Shown piece after piece: positions 56,814 to 64,000 of a stretch of DNA of 64,000 nucleotides. Numbering within the stretch: the stretch's first letter is position 1; each line of letters starts with the position of its first letter. The position numbers were made by a program, and so were the translations under genes. Where the stretch lies: positions 7,941,501 to 8,005,500 of the forward strand of contig NZ_CP108356.1 of assembly GCF_036237315.1 (NCBI RefSeq), given 5' to 3'. Source of the DNA: Streptomyces sp. NBC_01351 (GTDB lineage Bacteria; Actinomycetota; Actinomycetes; Streptomycetales; Streptomycetaceae). The notes under the pieces are model-generated. The model saw only the letters and a list, made by a program, of their open reading frames with translations. It was not told the origin of the DNA and searched no databases.

Positions 56814-59648
56814 GTGAGCGACCTCCTTGGATATTTCCGGCGTCGGCTGCTCGGCTCGACCACGAGCTCTTCCTCTCTCCCTCGGCGTCCCCGCTCAGGA
56901 CACCACCAGGAGCAGCAGGAGCACGCCCAGCCCCCCAAGGGAAGGGCGCGGCGGCCGCAAGGTCTGTCCTCCCTGCTGAGCGTGCGCAGCGTGGCCGGCG
57001 AAGTGTTCCTCCTGCAACTGGCCGTCGTGGTGCTTCTCGTCGCCGCCGCGGTGGTGGCGCTCGTGGTGCAGGCCCGGAGCGACGCCATGCTGGACGCCCG
57101 GCACCGTACGCTCGCCGCCGCCGGAACGTTCGCCGAATCTCCGGGCATCATCGCGGCCCTGCGCAGCCCCCATCCGAGCGCGGTGCTACAGCCGAGCGCC
57201 GAGGCGGCCCGGGAGATCGCCGGGGTCGACGGCATCAACGTGTACACGCTCGATGGGCGCACCCTCACCCACAGTGACCCGCGACAGATCGGGAAGCACG
57301 TCGTCGGCCCCTTCTCCAAGGCGGCGGCCGGCACATCCTTCACCGAGACGTTCGAGGGGTCCCTGGGGCAGTCCGTGGTCTCGGTGGTCCCCGTCAAGGA
57401 CGCCACCGGCCGCGTCATCGCCATCGTCTCCTCCCCGGTCACGGTCCAGAACGTCCAGAGCATGGTGAACCGGCAGCTGCCGGTCGTCCTCGGCAGCGCA
57501 GCCGCGGTGCTCGCCCTGTCCGCGGGCGGGACGGCTCTGGTGAGCCGTCGGCTGCTGCGCCGGACCCACGGCCTGGGACCCGCCGAGATGACGAGGATGT
57601 ACGAGCACCACGACGCGGTGCTGCACGCGGTGCGAGAGGGCGTACTGATCGTCGGCGGCGGTGGACGGCTGCTGCTGGCCAACGACGAGGCGCGGCGGCT
57701 GCTGAACCTGCCGGCGGACGCGGAAGGACTCCCCGTCACGGGGCTGGGCCTGGAGGAGGGGATCGCCGAGCCGATCGCATCGGGCCTTTCCGCGACCGAC
57801 GAGCTGCACATGGCAGCCGATCGGCTTCTGGCGGTGAACATCCGGCCCACCGCCCCCTACGGGCAGGCCGGGACCGTCGTCACGCTGCGAGACACCACCG
57901 AACTGCGGGCCCTCACCGGCAGGGCCGAGGTGGCCCGCGAGCGGCTGAAGCTGCTCTACGACGCGGGGGTGCAGGTCGGAACGACGCTGAACGTGGAGCG
58001 CACCGCGGAGGAACTGGCGGAGGTGGCGGTCCCTCGGTTCGCCGACGTGGTCACGGTCGACCTGCTGGACCCGGTGCTGCGCGGCGAGGAGCCGCCCGAA
58101 GCGAACACCGAGATGCGCCGCACCGCCGTCGTCGGCCTCCAGGGCGACCACCCGCTCTCCCCCGTCGGCGAGCTGATCCGGTTCGCTCCCACCGGTCCGA
58201 TGGCCGCCGGGCTGGCCGGCGGCCATGCGGTCCTGGAGGCGGACCTGCGCGCCACCCATCACTGGCGGGCCCAGAACCAGGCCAACGCCCTGCAGATCCT
58301 GGACCACGGCCTCCACTCCCTGATCGTCGTGCCCCTGCGGGCCCGGGGCGTGGTGCTGGGGATGGCCGGCTACTGGCGGGGGCAGGACTCCCCACCGTTC
58401 GACGAGGAGGACGTGTCCTTCGCCGAGGAGCTGACCGCCCGGGCGGCACTGTCCGTCGACAATGCCCGCCGCTACACCCGCGAGCACAACATGGCCGTCA
58501 CCCTGCAGCGCAGCCTGTTGCCCCGGGGTGTACCGGAGCAGTCCGCCGTCGAGGTCGCTCACCGCTATCTGGCCGCTCAGGCGGGGGTGGGCGGTGACTG
58601 GTTCGATGTCATCCCGCTGCCCGGCACCCGGGTGGCCCTGGTGGTCGGCGACGTCGTCGGCCACGGTCTGCACGCCGCCGCCACCATGGGCCGCCTGCGC
58701 ACCGCCGTGTACAACTTCTCCACCCTCGACCTGCCCCCGGACGAGCTCCTGAGCCACCTGGACGAGCTGGTCACGCACATCGACACCGACGAGCAGGAGT
58801 GGCAGGGGATCACCGGAGCCACCTGCCTGTGCGCCATCTACGATCCCGTCTCGGGGCAGGTGGCTGCCGCCACCGCCGGGCATCCGGGCCCCGCTCTGGT
58901 CCGCCCCGACGGAACCGTGTCCTTCCCCGAGGTGCCGGTCTCCCCGCCACTGGGCCTGGGCGCGGGCCTGCCCATGGAGACCATGACGGTCACCCTGCCC
59001 GAAGGCTCCCGGCTGGCACTCTTCACCGACGGGCTGATCGAGAGCCGCGACCGCGATCCGGACGCGGGCCTGGCAGCGCTGCGTGCCGCCCTGGCCGGGC
59101 CCGCCCGTACCCCGGAGGAAACCTGCACCGCGGTGATCGACGCGATGCTGCCCACCAGGCCCAGCGACGACGTCGCGCTGCTGGTGGCCCGCACCCGCCG
59201 ACTGGACCCCTCGCGGATCGCCGAGTGGGACGTGTCCCCCGAACCTGCGGCGGTGTCCCCGGTGCGCAACGCCTGCTCCCGCCGACTGGCGGACTGGGGC
59301 CTGGAGGACATCGCCTTCACCACGGAACTCATCCTCAGCGAGCTGATGACCAACGCCATCCGCTACGGCACCGAGCCCATCCGGGTGAGGCTGCTGTACG
59401 ACCGCAGCCTGGTCTGCGAAGTCTCCGACGGGTCCAGCACCTCCCCGCACATGCGCCGGGCGGCGGACACCGACGAGGGCGGCCGCGGCCTGTTCCTCGT
59501 CGCGCAGTTCGCCGAGCGCTGGGGCACCCGCTACACCGCCCGCGGCAAGATCATCTGGAGCGAGCAGGCCCTCCACGACGGGGCTGCACTGCCCGCAATG
59601 GATCTCGGGGAGGCGCTCTTGGCCGGGTGGGACGACGAGGGGTTCTGA
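56814..59648 (+). CDS. Membrane-bound SpoIIE-type phosphatase with sensor, PAS, GAF and kinase-like domains
   Basis: 944 residues. TM1 about 64-85 (VFLLQLAVVVLLVAAAVVAL), an outer sensor of about 110 residues of the sCache/CitA type (AREIAGVDGINVYTLDGRTL, SVVPVKDATGRVIAIVSSPV), TM2 (LPVVLGSAAAVLALSAGGTA), a PAS domain (VREGVLIVGGGGRLLLANDEA), a GAF domain, the PP2C/SpoIIE phosphatase (LQRSLLPRG, VGGDWFDVIPLPGTRVALVVGDVVGHG, LALFTDGLIESRDRD, DDVALLVAR) and a C-terminal RsbW-like ATPase (ELILSELMTNAIRYG, DEGGRGLFLV). It would dephosphorylate an anti-anti-sigma factor; the kinase-like tail could reverse this. The GTG follows GGAG; longer starts are weaker. Confidence 0.92.
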   Translation: MSDLLGYFRRRLLGSTTSSSSLPRRPRSGHHQEQQEHAQPPKGRARRPQGLSSLLSVRSVAGEVFLLQLAVVVLLVAAAVVALVVQARSDAMLDARHRTLAAAGTFAESPGIIAALRSPHPSAVLQPSAEAAREIAGVDGINVYTLDGRTLTHSDPRQIGKHVVGPFSKAAAGTSFTETFEGSLGQSVVSVVPVKDATGRVIAIVSSPVTVQNVQSMVNRQLPVVLGSAAAVLALSAGGTALVSRRLLRRTHGLGPAEMTRMYEHHDAVLHAVREGVLIVGGGGRLLLANDEARRLLNLPADAEGLPVTGLGLEEGIAEPIASGLSATDELHMAADRLLAVNIRPTAPYGQAGTVVTLRDTTELRALTGRAEVARERLKLLYDAGVQVGTTLNVERTAEELAEVAVPRFADVVTVDLLDPVLRGEEPPEANTEMRRTAVVGLQGDHPLSPVGELIRFAPTGPMAAGLAGGHAVLEADLRATHHWRAQNQANALQILDHGLHSLIVVPLRARGVVLGMAGYWRGQDSPPFDEEDVSFAEELTARAALSVDNARRYTREHNMAVTLQRSLLPRGVPEQSAVEVAHRYLAAQAGVGGDWFDVIPLPGTRVALVVGDVVGHGLHAAATMGRLRTAVYNFSTLDLPPDELLSHLDELVTHIDTDEQEWQGITGATCLCAIYDPVSGQVAAATAGHPGPALVRPDGTVSFPEVPVSPPLGLGAGLPMETMTVTLPEGSRLALFTDGLIESRDRDPDAGLAALRAALAGPARTPEETCTAVIDAMLPTRPSDDVALLVARTRRLDPSRIAEWDVSPEPAAVSPVRNACSRRLADWGLEDIAFTTELILSELMTNAIRYGTEPIRVRLLYDRSLVCEVSDGSSTSPHMRRAADTDEGGRGLFLVAQFAERWGTRYTARGKIIWSEQALHDGAALPAMDLGEALLAGWDDEGF

Positions 59649-59770
59649 GAACGCGCCGGTACGGCAGCCGCAGGGAAGACGGCGGACACCACGGTCCGGG
59701 ACTGCGCTGCCGAGGCCGCCGAACGTACGCTGGCCTCGATCAGTACGCGACCGCCCGTTATGGAGCCTTT

Positions 59771-60916
59771 GTGCCCACACCCCGTGTCCGGACAGCCTCC
59801 CTCGCCATCTGCCTGACCCTCGCGGCGGCGCCCCTCGGTGCCTGCGCGGACAAGCCCGCAGCCGCGCCCAGAGCACCCTCGGTGGCCACCTCCGCCCCGG
59901 ACGCCGGCGGCATGGCCGCACTGACGGCAGAGGCGAAGAAGGAGGGCGCGCTCAACACGATCGCGCTCCCGAGGGACTGGGCCAACTACGGCGCACTGAT
60001 CGACGGCTTCGAGAAGAAGTACGGGATCAAGGTCACGGTGGAGAACCCGGAAGGTACCAGCCAGGACGAGATCAACGCCCTGAAGGAGCACAGGGGCGGA
60101 GGCCGCGCCCCCGACGTGATCGACGTGGGGGGCTCGTTCGCGCAGTCCGCGGCCCGGCAGGGCCTGCTCGCTCCGTACAAGGTCGCCCCGTACGACGAGA
60201 TCCCCGAGGAACAGAAGGACCCGCAGGCCCGCTGGTTCAACAACTACGGCGGCTACATCTCGATCGGCTGCGACGCCAACCGCGTCAAGACCTGCCCCTC
60301 GACCTTCGCCGATCTGCGCAAGCCCGAGTACAAGGGCCAGGTCGCGCTCAACGGCGACCCCACCAAATCCGGCTCCGCCTTCGCCGGCGTGTACGCGGCT
60401 GCCCTGGCGAACGGGGGCTCCTTCGGCGACATCCAGCCCGGTATCGACTTCTTCGCCGAGCTCAGGAAGAACGGCAACTTCACCCCGGTCGAATCCTCAC
60501 CGGACACGATCGCGAAGGGCCAGACCCCGATCAGCATCGACTGGGACTTCCTCAACCTCGGATACGCCGACGATTTCCGCAAGAAGGGCGTGGACGTCGA
60601 CTGGCGGACCGCCATCCCCTTCGACGGCAGCTTCGCCGAGTACTACGCGAACGGGGTGAACAAGGACGCCCCGCACCCCGCGGCGGCGCGTCTGTGGCAG
60701 GAGTACGTCTTCAGCCCGGAAGGTCAGAACATCCGGCTCGGCGCCTACGCGCGCCCCGTCCTCATGGAGGCCATGAGGGAGGACGGCACCCTCGACAAGG
60801 CCGCCGCGGCGAAGCTGCCGACGGTCGAGGGCACGCCGACGTTCCCGACGAAGGCACAGACGGAGAAGGCGAGAGAGACCGTCAACCGCGGCTGGGCCGA
60901 GGCCGTCTCGGGCTGA
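59771..60916 (+). CDS. Extracellular solute-binding lipoprotein (ABC transporter type), orphan
   Basis: A 381-residue lipoprotein: signal RTASLAICLTLAAAPLGAC with Cys as the anchor, then a two-lobed binding protein of the family-1/PotD/AfuA type (ALPRDWANYGALIDGFEKKY, DVIDVGGSFAQSAARQGLLA, VALNGDPTKSGSAFAGVYAA, PISIDWDFLNLGYADDF). Such proteins bind iron, polyamines or small anions; the ligand is not evident. No permease or ATPase gene is within the window. GGAG lies five bases before the GTG start. It lies between two SpoIIE phosphatase genes, on the same strand as the first. Confidence 0.88.
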   Translation: MPTPRVRTASLAICLTLAAAPLGACADKPAAAPRAPSVATSAPDAGGMAALTAEAKKEGALNTIALPRDWANYGALIDGFEKKYGIKVTVENPEGTSQDEINALKEHRGGGRAPDVIDVGGSFAQSAARQGLLAPYKVAPYDEIPEEQKDPQARWFNNYGGYISIGCDANRVKTCPSTFADLRKPEYKGQVALNGDPTKSGSAFAGVYAAALANGGSFGDIQPGIDFFAELRKNGNFTPVESSPDTIAKGQTPISIDWDFLNLGYADDFRKKGVDVDWRTAIPFDGSFAEYYANGVNKDAPHPAAARLWQEYVFSPEGQNIRLGAYARPVLMEAMREDGTLDKAAAAKLPTVEGTPTFPTKAQTEKARETVNRGWAEAVSG

Positions 60917-60941
60917 GGACTGGCCATGACGACTCACCGGC

Positions 60942-63056
60942 TCAATGACGACGCTCTCGAGGGGCGCGGCGGACGCGGGCGAGGACGAGAACCGTGTCGT
61001 CGGCCGGCGGGGTGGGGAGCAGGCTCGCGAGAATACGGTCCGCCATTGCTTCCAACGCCGCCGGGGCTCTGCCCAGTTCGGCGCGCAATGCTTCCAGGCC
61101 GGCCTCGATGTCCTGGCCGCGTGCCTCGATGAGGCCGTCGGTGTACAGGGCGAGGATCGCGTTTTCGGGGAGTTCGATCTCGATCGTCCGGAAAGGACAG
61201 CCGCCGACGCCGAGAGGGACTCCGAGGACGTCGTCGATGGTCTCCACTGTCCCGTCCGGCCGGAGCACCAGCGGCGGGGGGTGGCCGGCGCTGGCGATGC
61301 GGGCGCGTCCGCTGTTCGGGTCGTAGACGATGTACAGGCACGTCGCCAGCTCGATGCCGGCCTCCTGGGCGCACGCGTCCAGCTCGGTGAGCAGCTCGGC
61401 AGGCTCGCTGTCGTGCCTGGCCAGAGCCTTGGTGGTGATACGAAGGCGGCCCATGGCGGCGGCGGCCGACACCCCGTGCCCCATCACATCGCCCACCACG
61501 AGAACGACCCGGCCGTCCGGCAGATTGATCACGTCGTACCAGTCGCCGCCGACCTCGGTGATCCGACTGCCGGGTACGTACCGGTGGGCCACTTCCACGT
61601 ACGGGCTGGTCGCCAACGCGCTGGGCAACAACGCCCGCTGCAGGGTGAGGGCGATGTCCTGGACGCGGCTGTACAGACGCGCGTTGTCCAAGCAGATCGC
61701 AGCACGTGAGGAGAGCTCACTGGCCAGGCTGACATCGTCCCGGGTGAAGGCCGGCCGGCCCGCGGACCGGCCGAACATGGCGATTCCCTGGACCGTGCCC
61801 CTGGCGATGAGCGGGGCGACGAGGACGCAGGCCAACCCGCTCTCGGCGAAGAGCCGTGCCCGTGACTCGATGAGGACGGTCCGGGCCAGGAACTCCTCGT
61901 TCACCACGGCGGAGATGGCACGGCCGGTTCGCAGCATGTCGTGGATGACGGAGCCGGGCGGATACCGCACCGTCTCCACTCCGCTCACAAGCTCGGTGGC
62001 CGGTGGGGGCAGGATCGTCCCGGAGGCGATCCGGCGGGTGAACAGCGGCCGCGCCGGGTCAAAATCCTCTGCCTCGTCCATCCACTCCACGACTTCGACC
62101 ACGCCGCCGTCGCAGAAGTCCGGCATTGACGCGTCCACCAGCTCCTGGGCGGTGACGTTCACGTCCAGGGTGGTCCCGATGCGAGTGGAGGCCCCGTCCA
62201 GCAGCGCCAGCCTTCGACGGCTGGCGGTGGCTTCCAGGATGGCCTGTTCCCGGTCCGTCACATCCACCATCAGCCCACCCACTCCGGGGCGCGAGCCGAC
62301 CGCCTGGCTCAGGGCAAAGAAGCTCACCGAACGCACCTGGTCACGGTCCGGATGCCCCCGCGGACGCATACCCACCAGCGCCCCCACGACCGGCGCACCG
62401 CCCAGGGCGACCGCGCGGAGCATGCGCTGGTACTCGCCGCCGTCGGACATGATCATGACTTCGTCCATGTGCAGCCCGAGGTGCGCCTCGATCGGAAGTC
62501 CGTCCATGTCGGCGAGCGCCTGGTTGAGGTGGACGTACCGGAGGTCCGGGTCGAGCATGACGAGACCGATGGGGCAGGTCTCGAAGAGGGCGTCGAGGAA
62601 GGCGAGGTTGGTCTTGACCCGATCAAGCTCGTCGCTGCGGCTCGCGAGGACCATCACCACCGAAGGTCCTCCGGCTCCGGTCACGGAAAACACCCGGAAG
62701 CCGCAGTCGAAGACCGTGCCGTCACGATGCCGTGCCGTCAGCCGGCCCCTCCAGTACCCCAGGGTCCGGCCCCGCTCCGTCAGCCGGGCGCACGCATCGG
62801 AGTCGCCAGGGGGCGGCCCGTCGGCGAAGAGAACGGCGCCGGGCTTCGCCAGGACGGCGGTGGAGTCGTACCCGAAGAGGTCCCTCGCGCCAGGCCCCCA
62901 GTAACAGACGTGGTCGCGGTCATCGATGCCGAAGACGGCCACGGGCACATGCTCCAGCAGCGTCCCCGGCTCGGACCAGAACGGGCCGTGAGCCTTCTCG
63001 CCCCCCGGCCGAGCCGATGGCACGAGACGTCCCCTTCCATTCGCCGTTCCATCCAT
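60942..63056 (-). CDS. Cytosolic SpoIIE-type phosphatase with PAS-PAS-GAF
   Basis: 704 residues. Two PAS domains (LLEHVPVAVFGIDDRDHVCY and LFETCPIGLVMLDPDLRYVH), a GAF domain (about 290-450; LLDGASTRIGTTLDVNVTAQ) and a C-terminal PP2C/SpoIIE domain (LQRALLPSALA, VGGDWYDVINLPDGRVVLVVGDVMGHG, LALYTDGLIEARGQD, DDTVLVLARVRR). There is no membrane segment and no kinase domain, unlike its neighbour. The ATG at 63054-63056 (MDGTANGRG) lacks a strong ribosome site. It probably dephosphorylates anti-anti-sigma proteins in response to a small signal. Confidence 0.9.
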   Translation of the reverse strand: MDGTANGRGRLVPSARPGGEKAHGPFWSEPGTLLEHVPVAVFGIDDRDHVCYWGPGARDLFGYDSTAVLAKPGAVLFADGPPPGDSDACARLTERGRTLGYWRGRLTARHRDGTVFDCGFRVFSVTGAGGPSVVMVLASRSDELDRVKTNLAFLDALFETCPIGLVMLDPDLRYVHLNQALADMDGLPIEAHLGLHMDEVMIMSDGGEYQRMLRAVALGGAPVVGALVGMRPRGHPDRDQVRSVSFFALSQAVGSRPGVGGLMVDVTDREQAILEATASRRRLALLDGASTRIGTTLDVNVTAQELVDASMPDFCDGGVVEVVEWMDEAEDFDPARPLFTRRIASGTILPPPATELVSGVETVRYPPGSVIHDMLRTGRAISAVVNEEFLARTVLIESRARLFAESGLACVLVAPLIARGTVQGIAMFGRSAGRPAFTRDDVSLASELSSRAAICLDNARLYSRVQDIALTLQRALLPSALATSPYVEVAHRYVPGSRITEVGGDWYDVINLPDGRVVLVVGDVMGHGVSAAAAMGRLRITTKALARHDSEPAELLTELDACAQEAGIELATCLYIVYDPNSGRARIASAGHPPPLVLRPDGTVETIDDVLGVPLGVGGCPFRTIEIELPENAILALYTDGLIEARGQDIEAGLEALRAELGRAPAALEAMADRILASLLPTPPADDTVLVLARVRRAPRERRH

Positions 63057-63222
63057 TATCCGGACACCACGGGCATTCCGCGGCGCGGAGCGGTTTTGTT
63101 CGGACGAACGGGCCGGCCGGGCCGCCACGCAGCTTCGTCCACGACGAGGCACGTCACGGCGGGGGCATCGAGCGTGGTCGGCGACGCGACGCGGGCGTTG
63201 CGCTTCCGAAGGAGTGAGCGGC

Positions 63223-64000
63223 TCATCGGGAGGGCTCGCTCCGGGGCCGCCGCCCACCGCCGATACCCTGCCGGTCGGCCGTCTGCGCGCTGGCGCGGCG
63301 GGCGGGGTCGGTGAAAGCCCGCCGGACGGATTCCTCGAGGAGGGCAAGCTCCGCGCGTACCGCCGGCAGACGCTCGGCCGGCTGGGTTTCGAGCAGGTCG
63401 TCCAGCAGCGCGCGGAGCCGCCTGCACACCTGGAGGGACGTGGCCCCGTACTCACGGATTTCGGTGACGCCGAGCAGCAGGTAATCCTCCCAGCCGCGGC
63501 CCGGCACCACCAGCCGGGGCCGGCCCTCGTCGTCGGCGAGCACGTACCGGCCGCGGAGCCGGGCCCGGCCGACCACGTGCAGGAACGTGTCGATGTGGTT
63601 GAGCACCTGCACGGCGGTCGTGGGGTCGTTCACGGCGGGAGAGAGGGCACGGATGGCTATGTCGACGAGGATGCGCAGGGCGAAGGCGGGATCCTGCTCG
63701 ATGGTGCGCTCGGTTCCGAGGGCGACGAGCCCGGTCACCCGCCGTGGGTCGGGCGCCCGCGCGGAGCCGTGGGCCTCGACGAGGGTGGTGCCGGGCGGTA
63801 CGAAGTCGCCGACCTGGTGGGCCAGGACGAGGACGCAGTCGTGGCGGACGGCGGTGGCGATCAGCCCCGCCGCGTCGAACGCCTGGATGACTCCGCCCCG
63901 TTCGGACCGGATGTGGGTCACCGGACCGGCAGGCGCCAGGGAAGCCTCGTCGCGTGCCGAGGAGCGGTGGATGCGTTCCGTCGCACGGATGAGCACCTTC
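63223..64000 (-). CDS. DUF2254 family membrane protein, C-terminal part (cut by window edge)
   Basis: The C-terminal 259 residues of a larger protein whose start lies beyond the window. The conserved DUF2254 stretch TERTIEQDPAFALRILVDIA, then IRALSPAVNDPTTAVQVLNH, is clear. The part seen is the soluble C-terminal domain; the membrane helices of the family would be upstream. Function is unknown. It is on the same strand as the downstream SpoIIE gene, with 166 bases between. Confidence 0.9.
   Translation of the reverse strand, partial: KVLIRATERIHRSSARDEASLAPAGPVTHIRSERGGVIQAFDAAGLIATAVRHDCVLVLAHQVGDFVPPGTTLVEAHGSARAPDPRRVTGLVALGTERTIEQDPAFALRILVDIAIRALSPAVNDPTTAVQVLNHIDTFLHVVGRARLRGRYVLADDEGRPRLVVPGRGWEDYLLLGVTEIREYGATSLQVCRRLRALLDDLLETQPAERLPAVRAELALLEESVRRAFTDPARRASAQTADRQGIGGGRRPRSEPSR

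Noticed and set aside
56588..57277. 229-codon plus-strand frame overlapping the start of the SpoIIE gene
   Set aside because: It is out of frame with the conserved phosphatase sequence and Arg/Gly-rich; only its first part, behind the leader motif, is of interest and is listed separately in another frame.
59771..60916. Search for the permease and ATPase of the solute-binding protein
   Set aside because: The neighbours on both sides are phosphatases, and no transporter membrane or ATPase gene occurs in the window.

Overview
The window is high-GC actinobacterial DNA, almost certainly a Streptomyces chromosome. Codon third positions are strongly G/C, GTG starts are common, Tat-type and lipoprotein signals recur, and the gene families are typical of the genus: WYL, TetR and AraC regulators, SpoIIE-type phosphatases, a TerD protein, and a modular PKS/NRPS with its own PPTase. 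Both ends cut through genes: an AraC-like regulator on the left and a DUF2254 membrane protein on the right.

Region 1 (1-10.6 kb) is chromosomal and accessory background: an initiator tRNA-Met with a strong terminator, a secreted intradiol dioxygenase, argG with a promoter that appears leaderless, a flavodoxin, a TetR/hydrolase divergent pair around a clear operator, a WYL regulator divergent from an epoxide-hydrolase-like protein that lacks its catalytic residues, and small or membrane-anchored proteins of unknown role.

Region 2 (11.1-29.3 kb) is a compact assembly line on the plus strand: a type I PKS (KSQ-AT-ACP, then KS-AT-DH-ER-KR-ACP), a PKS/NRPS hybrid (KS-AT-ACP-Cy-A-PCP-TE), an acyl-CoA-dehydrogenase/class D flavoprotein and a PPTase. 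The hybrid's KS has lost one catalytic His, and its AT has lost the catalytic Ser and a large part of the domain, so that module probably only relays the chain. The A domain carries a cysteine code and the Cy domain has its full motif. The predicted core is a 2-(pentan-2-yl)-thiazoline-4-carboxylate, possibly oxidised to the thiazole.

Region 3 (29.3-39.5 kb) holds exported hydrolases (an M19-like dipeptidase and a CehA-like PHP metallohydrolase with C-terminal repeats), a DJ-1/AraC divergent pair, an Ohr-type peroxidase, and an SDR/TetR divergent pair around a perfect 18-bp palindrome.

Region 4 (39.5-46.5 kb) is the most unusual part: a TerD/TerA-like protein, a secreted beta-helix protein, a GyrB N-half homologue with a ruined ATP site, and upstream of it on the same strand a three-domain fusion of macrodomain, uracil-DNA-glycosylase-like domain and R-S-E ADP-ribosyltransferase. 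Making, reading and removing ADP-ribose together with DNA-base chemistry in one polypeptide suggests a nucleic-acid damage or defence response.

Region 5 (46.6-64 kb) has an FAD oxidoreductase, a VOC protein, PH-domain and lipoprotein genes, a LysR/NTF2-like divergent pair, a coupled three-gene membrane operon, a decayed recombinase fragment, and a signalling block of two SpoIIE phosphatases with an orphan solute-binding lipoprotein between them.
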